Assembly: GCA_017395885.1 (NCBI GenBank)
Contig: JAFQNM010000025.1
Coordinates: 1-6,816, forward strand
Length of the DNA: 6,816 nt
Reading direction: 5' to 3'
Source of the DNA: Clostridia bacterium
GTDB lineage: Bacteria; Bacillota; Clostridia; Oscillospirales; CAG-272
In this document: positions 1 through 4,938 of the stretch, in pieces
Numbering within the stretch: the stretch's first letter is position 1
How the letters are laid out: each line of letters begins with the position of its first letter
Position numbers and translations under genes: made by a program
Notes under the pieces: model-generated
The model's database searches: none
Told to the model about the DNA's origin: nothing
What the model saw: the letters and a program-made list of their open reading frames with translations, nothing else

Positions 1-184
1 CTGCTCGATAAGGTAGTTGGCGGTTAGATATAAAAAGTTTCCCTTATTTTCGCTCATAAGGGCAAAAACAAGGGAAACTACATAACAGTTGAGTTTGTAA
101 TTAACGAAAACCCCAGTAATATCAAGGGTTTTTAGAGTGTAGGACAGTTAATGTCTGATAAATCGGAATTTATCAATCTGAGTG
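1..184. other. Gene-free left edge with nested inverted repeats and a possible decayed reading frame
   Basis: No reading frame here has both a start and a convincing protein family. Three perfect inverted repeats are visible. The first is 36-45 with 70-79 (AGTTTCCCTT/AAGGGAAACT); its left arm also pairs, as CCCTTAT 41-47, with ATAAGGG 56-62, so the two hairpins exclude each other. The others are 107-113 with 126-132 (AAAACCC/GGGTTTT) and 156-163 with 168-175 (TGATAAAT/ATTTATCA). Plus-strand frame 1 is open from 34 to the TAG at 133-135 and reads like protein near its end (YITVEFVINENPSNIKGF). It has no start codon and is preceded by two in-frame stops at 25-27 and 31-33. It may be a broken gene tail or chance; I do not recognise the family. 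Confidence 0.4.
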
Positions 185-219
185 AAAAAAGCTCTGCCGT
201 TTTTAGGCAGAGCTTTTTT
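185..219. terminator. Bidirectional intrinsic terminator after the ABC exporter operon
   Basis: The arms 185-198 and 206-219 are perfectly complementary over 14 bp, with GCTCTGCC as the GC-rich core and a 7-nt loop (199-205). A runs on the left and T runs on the right give a U-tract in either direction. It lies 6 bp beyond the permease stop, so it should end the leftward ABC operon and block rightward readthrough into it. Confidence 0.9.
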
Positions 220-225
220 ACAATA

Positions 226-1125
226 TCAGGGATTCTTTTTAGCTTTAAGGTAATTGAGTAATACGTAGATTGCGATAAGCAGGGCGGTGCTTATGCCGAG
301 GATAGCATACATTGCTCCGAGAGAAACGCTCTTATCAAAGAAGGAAAGGTCGCAATCAAGTGCAGTGCACAATGCATCGATAACCTCATCGGGTGCTCCC
401 TCTGACTTCATTTCGGCGAGAGCGCCTCTCATTGCGTGGTTTCTCACAAGTGCTGTTCCGTATGTGCCGGGCAAAAAGGAAATAACTTTCTGCAGGCCCT
501 CTCCGAAGGAGGCTATAGGCATATATGCACCGCAGATAAAGCCGTAGCCTGAGCTGACAATGGTGCCAACGGCAGATATCTGCCCCTGAGAGGAGAGAAA
601 AAAGTTAATGAGAGATGAAAGTGCTGTTCCGAAAAGCACCAGAACTATAATATCGCAAAACAGGAGAAGGATATCTGCCACAGACATATACCAGCCCACC
701 GCCGCTACGTAAACAAGGCATACTGCCGAGGCCACGCCGCAGATGATGAGAGTGGAAATAAGGGTTGCAATATAGTAGCTGAGAGAAAGTGCTCCCGGGC
801 TGACGGGAGAGATCCTCAGATCTTTGAGGGTGCCGTTTGCCTTGTCCTGCACCATAAGAAAGTTGGAGCAGAAGGCAACGGTAACGCAGGATACTGCAAG
901 AATGGAGGAAATAAGCTGGCCGCCGACAAGGCCCTCGATCAGCTTGTCAGAGATCTGAAGGCCCTCCGGCAGGTTAGCGGTAAAGCTGTCTCTGTAAACG
1001 TTGCCGAGAAACGTGGCATATAGAACGAGGAGAATAAGGGGCGTGATGAGTGAGGTGAGAAACATGGCCCGATCCTTGAAGAAGAGCTTTACGTTTCTTT
1101 TAATAAGAGAGGGAACAGCATTCAT
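226..1125 (-). CDS. ABC-2 type exporter permease (DrrB-like)
   Basis: This 299-residue integral membrane protein is the transmembrane half of an ABC-2 exporter. Hydrophobic segments lie at about residues 22-42, 66-90, 112-140, 150-176, 183-205 and 270-293, giving the usual six helices. The stretch KANGTLKDLRISPVS (96-109) matches the conserved cytoplasmic loop after helix 2 in ABC-2 permeases. A loop of about 65 residues before helix 6, expected outside the cell, contains C253 and C258, which could form a disulfide. The start is firm: AGGAGG lies at 1135-1140, 9 nt before ATG, and the ATG overlaps the ATPase stop as ATGA, so translation is probably coupled. The pair resembles DrrAB/NatAB-type drug, lipid or ion exporters, but the sequence does not show the substrate. 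Confidence 0.9.
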   Translation of the reverse strand: MNAVPSLIKRNVKLFFKDRAMFLTSLITPLILLVLYATFLGNVYRDSFTANLPEGLQISDKLIEGLVGGQLISSILAVSCVTVAFCSNFLMVQDKANGTLKDLRISPVSPGALSLSYYIATLISTLIICGVASAVCLVYVAAVGWYMSVADILLLFCDIIVLVLFGTALSSLINFFLSSQGQISAVGTIVSSGYGFICGAYMPIASFGEGLQKVISFLPGTYGTALVRNHAMRGALAEMKSEGAPDEVIDALCTALDCDLSFFDKSVSLGAMYAILGISTALLIAIYVLLNYLKAKKNP

Positions 1126-2036
1126 TTTTTGTCACCTCCTGTAAGTCTTTTGCCTGTTGCCGCAAGGAAAACGTCATCCATTTTGCCCTTTGTTATCTCG
1201 TAATCCGAAAAAAGCTCGGGGTGGGAGATTATGAGCCTTGTAGCCTCAGCCGTATCGGAAACGGAGATACGGTAGCCGTCCTTGATAGGCTCAAAGGGCA
1301 GGCCGAGAGAGCAAGCATCCTCCTCGGAGATACCGTAAAGAGAGATGAAATCTCCTGTGTATTTGTTTTTCAGCTCAAGGGGAGTGCCCTCGGCGGTGAT
1401 CCTGCCGCTGTCGAGAATAACTACCCTGTCAGCCTCAGCGGCCTCCTCCATGTAGTGGGTGGTGAGAAAAACGGTCATTCCCTCCGTTTCCCGAAGCTTG
1501 TAGATAACGCTCCAGATAAGCTTTCTTGTCTGAGGGTCGAGGCCTGTGGTAGGCTCATCGAGAATGAGTATTCTCGGGCGGTGGAACAGTGCTCTTGCAA
1601 TATCTGCCTTTCTTCTCTGGCCGCCGGAGAGTCGGCTGACCTGGCGCTTGAGTATTTCGGAAAGGTCGAGAAGAGAAACGATCTCATCAAGGCGGGAGCG
1701 GAATTCGTTGCCGGTGATGCCGTAAAGTGCGGCTCGAAATCGCAGGTTGTCCAGAACGGAGAGTGAGCCGTCCAGAGTGGAGGACTGAAATACTACCCCC
1801 AGCTTTTTCTTTGCGCGATCAGGTGAGATATCCGTGTTGTCTCCGTCAATGATAACTGAGCCGGAATCCTTTGAGAGGCAGGAGCACATAATATTGATGG
1901 TGGTGGATTTTCCGGCACCGTTAATGCCGAGAAAGGCGAAAAGCTCCCCCTCTCCAACTGAAAAGCTGATATCCTGTACCGCTTTGACGGAGCCGAAGCT
2001 TTTGCATAAATTTTTAATTTCTATAACGTTTTTCAT
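1122..2036 (-). CDS. ABC exporter ATP-binding subunit (DrrA-like)
   Basis: This 304-residue cytoplasmic ATPase powers the adjacent permease. In numbering from the chosen start it has Walker A GINGAGKST (37-45), Q-loop Q84, signature LSGGQ (136-140), Walker B ILILDEP (156-162, catalytic E161), D-loop GLD (165-167) and H-loop H194. The C-terminal tail carries MDDVFLAATGK, the DrrA/NatA-family ending (usually EDVFL..TG). A GTG at 2040-2042 would add two residues, but it lies inside the Shine-Dalgarno GGAGGTG (2040-2046), so the ATG at 2034-2036, 5 nt after GGAGG, is the better start. It is the first gene of a two-gene operon and overlaps the permease by 4 bp. All ATPase motifs are intact, so it is probably functional. 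Substrate unknown. Confidence 0.93.
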   Translation of the reverse strand: MKNVIEIKNLCKSFGSVKAVQDISFSVGEGELFAFLGINGAGKSTTINIMCSCLSKDSGSVIIDGDNTDISPDRAKKKLGVVFQSSTLDGSLSVLDNLRFRAALYGITGNEFRSRLDEIVSLLDLSEILKRQVSRLSGGQRRKADIARALFHRPRILILDEPTTGLDPQTRKLIWSVIYKLRETEGMTVFLTTHYMEEAAEADRVVILDSGRITAEGTPLELKNKYTGDFISLYGISEEDACSLGLPFEPIKDGYRISVSDTAEATRLIISHPELFSDYEITKGKMDDVFLAATGKRLTGGDKK

Positions 2037-2039
2037 AAG

Positions 2040-2046
2040 CACCTCC
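2040..2046 (-). promoter_or_regulatory. Shine-Dalgarno that decides the ABC ATPase start
   Basis: On the minus strand this reads GGAGGTG, and the ATG at 2036-2034 follows GGAGG after 5 nt. An in-frame GTG is embedded in the site itself and therefore cannot be served by it. This is why the CDS is placed two codons downstream of the longest open frame. Confidence 0.8.
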
Positions 2047-2063
2047 GTGAGGCTTCTGAAAAT

Positions 2064-2092
2064 ATTATGTCACAATTTTCTTAGTATTTCAA
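2064..2092 (-). promoter_or_regulatory. Sigma-A-type promoter of the ABC exporter operon
   Basis: Minus-strand -35 TTGAAA (2087-2092) and -10 CATAAT (2064-2069) are separated by exactly 17 bp, each one mismatch from consensus. Transcription would start near 2057, leaving a leader of about 20 nt before the ATPase ATG, just enough for the ribosome binding site. No operator-like dyad is obvious around it. Confidence 0.7.
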
Positions 2093-2114
2093 TATGTTTT
2101 TTATCCTGAAACAC

Positions 2115-2148
2115 AAAAAGCAGCGATCTGACTTGGATCGCTGCTTTT
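2115..2148 (-). terminator. Intrinsic terminator of the zinc-ribbon gene
   Basis: Arms 2116-2128 and 2136-2148 pair over 13 bp (core GCAGCGATC/GATCGCTGC) around a 7-nt loop. The A run at 2115-2119 is read as U on the minus strand. It begins 14 bp beyond the zinc-ribbon stop and separates that gene from the ABC promoter downstream. Confidence 0.88.
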
Positions 2149-2161
2149 GTTTTGGATACTG

Positions 2162-2740
2162 TTATTCTATATTTCCGATGTTGACAAGCATAGCATTGAT
2201 TCTAACCATAGCCTCGGTATAATATGCGAGCTCTGCTGTGCCGAGAGTGCTTTCGTCAATGGCTTCAAGCTTAGATAAGGTGTCAATATATTGATTCATA
2301 TAATCGGTGTATTTGGAAATAAGAGAGAGATCTGCCGGATTATCTTCGTATTGATTTAAAAAATCTAGGTAATTCTTGAAGAACTTTTCATAGCTGTCCA
2401 TTGTAGCTTTAAAAGCAGGGTCAACTGCATCATCGGAAGAATTATCGGTTACGGGAGCATCGGTTACGGGTGCTTCAGTTTCAGGCTCATCGGAGCTATC
2501 GGTGTTTGCCATAATAGAATCGTAATAATCTGAATAATCGGGAACCTCTGGAGCTTCCGCAGGCTCATTTCCGAAAACAAGAGCCAGCACAATGATTGCA
2601 AGAATTGCAATAACAGCAAAAAGAATTACCTTTGTGAGGCAACCGCTGCTTTTGTTTTTTGCGCCACATCTGGGGCAGGCTCCGGCATTTTTTGAAATCT
2701 CGGAACCGCAGGTTTTGCAATGCTTCATTTTGTTGTTCAT
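2162..2740 (-). CDS. Zinc-ribbon single-pass membrane protein with acidic linker and helical C-terminal domain
   Basis: The 192 residues divide into four parts. Residues 8-26 form an N-terminal zinc ribbon with two knuckles, C8-x2-C11 and C22-x2-C25. One membrane helix spans about 38-57. An acidic, Pro/Thr/Ser-rich linker (about 58-106) contains the repeat APVTD. A mostly alpha-helical domain (about 107-192, rich in Tyr, Asn and Leu) follows. By the charge pattern the ribbon should be cytoplasmic and the C-terminal domain extracytoplasmic. The C-terminal part resembles a domain I associate with DUF6591 in gut Firmicutes, recalled and not verified. SD GAGAGGA (2748-2754) lies 7 nt from the ATG. 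The gene stands alone between its own promoter and terminator and is divergent from an XRE repressor whose likely operators overlap its promoter. Function unknown; a sensor or envelope role is inference. Confidence 0.8.
   Translation of the reverse strand: MNNKMKHCKTCGSEISKNAGACPRCGAKNKSSGCLTKVILFAVIAILAIIVLALVFGNEPAEAPEVPDYSDYYDSIMANTDSSDEPETEAPVTDAPVTDNSSDDAVDPAFKATMDSYEKFFKNYLDFLNQYEDNPADLSLISKYTDYMNQYIDTLSKLEAIDESTLGTAELAYYTEAMVRINAMLVNIGNIE
2445..2474 (-). repeat. Tandem 15-bp repeat coding for APVTD in the linker
   Basis: Two adjacent 15-bp units, 2445-2459 and 2460-2474, match at 13 of 15 positions on the plus strand (TCGGTTACGGGAGCA and TCGGTTACGGGTGCT). They encode part of EAPVTDAPVTD in the extracytoplasmic linker of the zinc-ribbon protein. 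The length is a multiple of three, so copy-number change would lengthen or shorten the linker without a frameshift. Confidence 0.8.
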
Positions 2741-2797
2741 TATCCGTTCCTCTCAAAATATATAGATTGTTGATTGTAAAAGAGCTCATCTGCCAAG

Positions 2798-2826
2798 ACT
2801 ATATCACAAAATGAGATAATTGTCAA
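2798..2826 (-). promoter_or_regulatory. Strong sigma-A promoter of the zinc-ribbon gene
   Basis: The minus strand shows a perfect -35 TTGACA (2821-2826), a 17-bp spacer and -10 TATAGT (2798-2803). Transcription should start near 2791, giving a leader of about 50 nt. So strong a promoter overlapped by two operator-like dyads suggests a gene that is normally repressed. Confidence 0.85.
2801..2817. promoter_or_regulatory. Probable XRE operator O1
   Basis: ATATCACAAAATGAGAT is nearly identical (16 of 17) to the site at 2826-2842, and its inner 15 bp form an imperfect dyad (ATCaCA...TGaGAT). It covers the spacer and overlaps the -10 of the leftward zinc-ribbon promoter, so an occupied site would block RNA polymerase. 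Assignment to the adjacent XRE gene is inferred from position. Confidence 0.65.
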
Positions 2827-2842
2827 TATCACATAATGAGAT
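2826..2842. promoter_or_regulatory. Probable XRE operator O2
   Basis: ATATCACATAATGAGAT contains a 15-bp dyad, ATCACATAATGAGAT (2828-2842), symmetric except at the fourth position of each arm and the centre base. It touches the upstream edge of the leftward -35 box and ends 3 bp before a rightward TATAAT, so it could also mediate autoregulation of the XRE gene. The centres of the two sites are 25 bp apart. Confidence 0.65.
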
Positions 2843-2845
2843 TTT

Positions 2846-2851
2846 TATAAT
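2846..2851 (+). promoter_or_regulatory. Possible -10 element of the XRE gene
   Basis: A consensus TATAAT lies 28 bp before the XRE start codon. The only good -35 match upstream, TTGTCA (2820-2825), is 20 bp away, too far for a standard promoter. If this is the -10, the promoter is weak or helped by another factor, which would fit low-level expression of a repressor. Confidence 0.4.
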
Positions 2852-2879
2852 AGTTTATATATGAGGCAGGTGGATAGCA

Positions 2880-3092
2880 ATGAGATTGAAAGAAATAAGA
2901 GAGGATCTTGATATAAAGCAAAAAGATCTGGCAGATTATCTTCACATCAAACAGAATACTTATTCTCAATATGAAAATGAGCAACGTCAGATACCTATAG
3001 AATTGCTTGTACGTTTAGCAGTGTATTATAATACATCTGTCGATTATTTGCTTGGTTTAACAAATGAGAGGAGACCTTATCCCAGGTCTTAG
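2880..3092 (+). CDS. Small XRE-family (HTH_3) transcriptional repressor
   Basis: This 70-residue protein is essentially one Cro/C1-type helix-turn-helix domain. Residues about 3-58 carry the family pattern: LKEIREDLDIKQKDLADYL, then the recognition-helix region IKQNTYSQYENEQRQIP, then LLVRLAVYYNTSVDYLLGLT. There is no sensor or dimerisation domain after it, so it should act as a small dimer on palindromic DNA. AGGTGG (2868-2873) precedes the ATG by 6 nt. It is divergent from the zinc-ribbon gene, and two 17-bp dyads lie in the shared region, so it most likely represses that gene and possibly itself. No convincing terminator follows; a 6-bp dyad over its last codons (3072-3089) has no U-tract. 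The class is certain, the target inferred. Confidence 0.9.
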   Translation: MRLKEIREDLDIKQKDLADYLHIKQNTYSQYENEQRQIPIELLVRLAVYYNTSVDYLLGLTNERRPYPRS

Positions 3093-3176
3093 CTGAAATA
3101 GAAATCAAAAGCTGTAAATACTGCTTTAGCTGTCGAAAAAATTAGATAACATTGTAATTATTTGTTATTGTTTGAC

Positions 3177-3192
3177 GATTTGTTGACAAATC
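3177..3192. promoter_or_regulatory. Dyad operator candidate over the -35 box
   Basis: GATTTGT and ACAAATC are perfect 7-bp half-sites around a 2-bp centre, making a 16-bp palindromic site that contains the whole -35 hexamer (3183-3188). This size and symmetry suit a dimeric repressor. The cognate regulator is unknown, and the half-sites differ from the XRE sites at 2801-2842. Confidence 0.5.
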
Positions 3193-3211
3193 TATCGATT
3201 TTTGATATGAT
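3183..3211 (+). promoter_or_regulatory. Strong sigma-A promoter of the small membrane protein
   Basis: A perfect -35 TTGACA (3183-3188), a 17-bp spacer and -10 TATGAT (3206-3211) face right. The expected start near 3218 leaves a leader of about 38 nt before the TTG start codon. The strength of the promoter argues that the short frame downstream is a real gene. Confidence 0.85.
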
Positions 3212-3230
3212 GACCGCAGTATCAAAAATC
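3197..3230. promoter_or_regulatory. 11-bp perfect inverted repeat around -10 and transcription start
   Basis: GATTTTTGATA (3197-3207) and TATCAAAAATC (3220-3230) are perfect inverted copies 12 bp apart. The left arm runs into the -10 hexamer, and the right arm covers about +3 to +13. Because the left arm lies upstream of the expected transcript start, this should act as a DNA operator and not as an RNA hairpin. Confidence 0.55.
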
Positions 3231-3243
3231 CTTGCACAGCAAA

Positions 3244-3248
3244 AGAGG
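3244..3248 (+). promoter_or_regulatory. Shine-Dalgarno selecting a TTG start
   Basis: AGAGG lies 7 nt upstream of TTG 3256-3258, the ideal spacing. The TTG at 3232, which would extend the protein by eight residues, has no such site. The ATG at 3262 is out of frame and ends after three codons. Confidence 0.6.
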
Positions 3249-3255
3249 TCCCGGT

Positions 3256-3477
3256 TTGAACAATGAGTATATAATCGTCTGGGTGGCGGTCGGAGCGGTA
3301 GCTCTTGTTATCCTTACAGCAATATTATTAAATATAATAGAGTGGGCCGGCTTTTTTTCAAAGGAGCTCAGGCGCATCAACGGAGAGATCGAGCGAAGCG
3401 AGGGCGCAGAGAGGCGCCATTGGCAGAAGAGAAAAAAGAGGCTTTTTCTTTCCATTCTTCCCTTTGTGAAATATTAA
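3256..3477 (+). CDS. Small single-helix membrane protein of unknown function
   Basis: This is a 73-residue protein read from TTG. A short N-terminus (NNEY) leads into one hydrophobic helix (about residues 5-28), ending at an aromatic belt, IEWAGFF. A strongly charged, basic cytoplasmic tail (about 35-62) follows, with likely helical KELRRINGEIER and RRHWQKRKKR stretches, and the last 11 residues (LFLSILPFVKY) are hydrophobic again and could touch the membrane. I recognise no family. That it is real is supported by a near-consensus promoter, a well-placed ribosome binding site and a strong terminator that begins inside its last codons. It stands alone and converges on the xpt operon. The paired dyads over its promoter suggest tight repression. 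The start codon is less sure than the gene. Confidence 0.7.
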   Translation: MNNEYIIVWVAVGAVALVILTAILLNIIEWAGFFSKELRRINGEIERSEGAERRHWQKRKKRLFLSILPFVKY

Positions 3478-3523
3478 AGAATAATGCCCGGTGCTTTTTG
3501 CACCGGGCATTATTCTTTAATAT
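3471..3523. terminator. 24-bp perfect bidirectional terminator shared by convergent genes
   Basis: Arms 3471-3494 and 3500-3523 are perfectly complementary over 24 bp around a TTTTT loop, with GCCCGGTGC as the GC-rich core and A/T-rich flanks that supply a U-rich tract both ways. The left arm includes the TAA (3475-3477) of the small membrane protein. The right arm ends on the last base of the hydrolase TAA (3523-3525). One element therefore ends both converging transcripts. Confidence 0.92.
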
Positions 3524-4260
3524 TATTGAACAAATCGGGCAAGGCTTTTTTTTAGGATAAATTCAAGGTCGCCCGGCCTTTTGAATCTATGGTCGGCGCC
3601 GCTCAGTGCAGCGAGGGTAACGTTATCCCGGTCTCTTACCATTTCCTCAACTGCGCTGTACGGAACTACGTCATCCTCTGTGCCGTGAATTATCAGGAGA
3701 GGTGTATGCGGTATACTGACCGGGTTTTCCAGAAGGTCCTTATAAAAGTCATATGGCACCTTCATTTTTCGCTCAAAGCCGCAAACTGCGCTGCCGGTGC
3801 GTGCGAATTCCTCGTGGGAGATGCCCATAATGACTTTAACAAAGGTCTCTGCCATAGTCACAGCGGGGGCTCTCAGCACCGTTATAAAATCTGAAAGCTG
3901 TGGAGCGCAAAGAAGGGAGATATATCCGCCGAAGCTTGTGGCAAAAATGCCGTATCTGCTTTTGGGGAACCTTTTCTTAACGTGATCGGCCACGGTCAGA
4001 AGGTCGTTCTTGCAGGCCTCAACTCTGAGGAGGCTATCCTCGGCACGGCTTTTTCCGTGAGCGGGGAGGTCAGGGCATATAAGGGCACCGCCCCTTGCAC
4101 AAAGCTCCCTACCCAAGGCATCAAGCACGGAGCTGCAGCTGTCTCCTCCGAAGCCGTGAACACCGATAACGGCGATCCTCACATCGCCCTTTGGCAAAAA
4201 CTCTCTGCAGGGAATTGCATACCCTCCCTTTGAGGGCAGCTCAAGCTCACCTGTTATCAT
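3523..4260 (-). CDS. Alpha/beta-hydrolase family protein (serine esterase/lipase type)
   Basis: The 245 residues show the alpha/beta-hydrolase fold. The oxyanion-loop motif is HGFGGD (35-40), followed by a strand and PDLPAHGKS (63-71), as in the Hydrolase_4/monoacylglycerol-lipase group. The nucleophile elbow is ATSFGG with S109; the usual first Gly of GxSxG is Ala, which some families tolerate. The acid is D196 in HGTEDDVVP (192-200), and the base is H224 in GADHRF. There is no signal peptide, so it is cytoplasmic. A small lid probably lies at about 136-180. It starts 11 bp after the xpt stop with no clear Shine-Dalgarno, so it probably depends on coupling to xpt translation. The substrate cannot be told, and the link to purine salvage is unexplained. 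Confidence 0.88.
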   Translation of the reverse strand: MITGELELPSKGGYAIPCREFLPKGDVRIAVIGVHGFGGDSCSSVLDALGRELCARGGALICPDLPAHGKSRAEDSLLRVEACKNDLLTVADHVKKRFPKSRYGIFATSFGGYISLLCAPQLSDFITVLRAPAVTMAETFVKVIMGISHEEFARTGSAVCGFERKMKVPYDFYKDLLENPVSIPHTPLLIIHGTEDDVVPYSAVEEMVRDRDNVTLAALSGADHRFKRPGDLEFILKKSLARFVQ

Positions 4261-4271
4261 AGAGTGAAAAA

Positions 4272-4853
4272 TTACTGCTCGCGGAAGGTAACGGTGCCGC
4301 TTTCTGCATCCATTTTCTCCACGATGGCGAGAGATTCAAGATGATAGCCCAGATTACGAATGACCTTGCCGCCTATCTGAAAGCCCTTTTCAATGGCAAC
4401 GCCAAGGCCCATTACCGTAGCACCTGCAGATTCGGTGATGGAGATAAGGCCCTGAAGAGCGCAGCCGTTGGCAAGAAAATCGTCAATGATGAGCACACGG
4501 TCATCGGCACCGATGAACTTTTTGGAAACGATGACCTGATTTTTATTCTTGTGAGTAAAGGATTCAACCTCAGCAACGTACATTTCGCCGTCTATATTAA
4601 TGCTCTTTGCCTTTTTTGCAAACACAACGGGAACACCGAAGCATCTTGCAACGGAGCAGGCGATGGCGATACCCGAGCTTTCAATTGTCAGCACCTTGGT
4701 GATGCTTTTGTCAGAAAAGCGCCTGAAGAATTCCTCACCCATCTGATCCATAAGCTGTATATCCATCTGATGGTTAAGAAAGCTGTCTACCTTAAGAACG
4801 TTGCCTTCCAAAACAATGCCGTCCTTCAAAATTCTTTCTTCAAGAAAGTTCAT
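4272..4853 (-). CDS. xpt: Xanthine phosphoribosyltransferase
   Basis: This enzyme converts xanthine and PRPP to XMP and pyrophosphate in purine salvage, in the cytoplasm. At 193 residues it matches the Bacillus subtilis enzyme (194) almost end to end. Visible signatures are [11 protein letters not shown] (19-29), with L20 and N27 at positions known to contact the base in the B. subtilis protein; TIESSGIA (56-63); the PRPP-binding loop [13 protein letters not shown] (120-132); and K156 in IEKGFQ. SD AAAGGA (4866-4871) is 12 nt from the ATG, somewhat long. Its own promoter lies just upstream, and the alpha/beta hydrolase follows 11 bp downstream. The leader is only about 35 nt, too short for the guanine riboswitch that controls xpt in B. 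subtilis, and no permease gene accompanies it. Confidence 0.97.
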   Translation of the reverse strand: MNFLEERILKDGIVLEGNVLKVDSFLNHQMDIQLMDQMGEEFFRRFSDKSITKVLTIESSGIAIACSVARCFGVPVVFAKKAKSINIDGEMYVAEVESFTHKNKNQVIVSKKFIGADDRVLIIDDFLANGCALQGLISITESAGATVMGLGVAIEKGFQIGGKVIRNLGYHLESLAIVEKMDAESGTVTFREQ

Positions 4854-4894
4854 AATAAAGACCGTTCCTTTCGAAATTTAAAAATAATCATATA

Positions 4895-4923
4895 ATTATA
4901 TCACCCAAAGCAGAGCGTGTCTC
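4895..4923 (-). promoter_or_regulatory. Probable promoter of the xpt-hydrolase operon
   Basis: On the minus strand a perfect -10 TATAAT (4895-4900) is preceded, after 17 bp, by GAGACA (4918-4923), which matches the -35 consensus at four of six positions. Transcription would start near 4888. It lies in the 85-bp gap after the radical SAM gene, which has no clear terminator, so readthrough from upstream is also possible. Confidence 0.6.
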
Positions 4924-4938
4924 TTTGGAAAATAAAGA

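Noticed and set aside
2037..2042. GTG start two codons upstream for the ABC ATPase
   Set aside because: The GTG lies within the Shine-Dalgarno sequence itself; the ATG at 2034-2036 is correctly placed after it.
2801..2842. CRISPR-like short repeats
   Set aside because: There are only two copies, each is a dyad located in a promoter, and no spacer series follows; operators explain them better.
3072..3089. AGACCT/AGGTCT hairpin at the end of the XRE gene as a terminator
   Set aside because: The stem is only 6 bp, lies inside the coding sequence and has no following U-tract.
3108..3127. AAAGC/GCTTT dyad downstream of the XRE gene as a terminator
   Set aside because: The stem is short and interrupted, and the sequence after it is A-rich, not U-rich.
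4341..4895. 184-codon rightward open frame opposite xpt
   Set aside because: It is the antisense shadow of a well-recognised xpt gene, with no ribosome binding site and no family resemblance; the same applies to the other long frames opposite the ABC, hydrolase, radical SAM and DXS-like genes.
4904..4926. Imperfect dyad (CCAA..AGAG/CTCT..TTGG) after the radical SAM gene as a terminator
   Set aside because: It has a 3-nt bulge and no U-tract on the minus strand, and it overlaps the proposed xpt -35 region; I cannot support termination there.
4853..4938. Guanine (purine) riboswitch upstream of xpt
   Set aside because: The gap is only 85 bp and contains a promoter about 35 nt before the ATG; no three-stem purine aptamer pattern can be seen.
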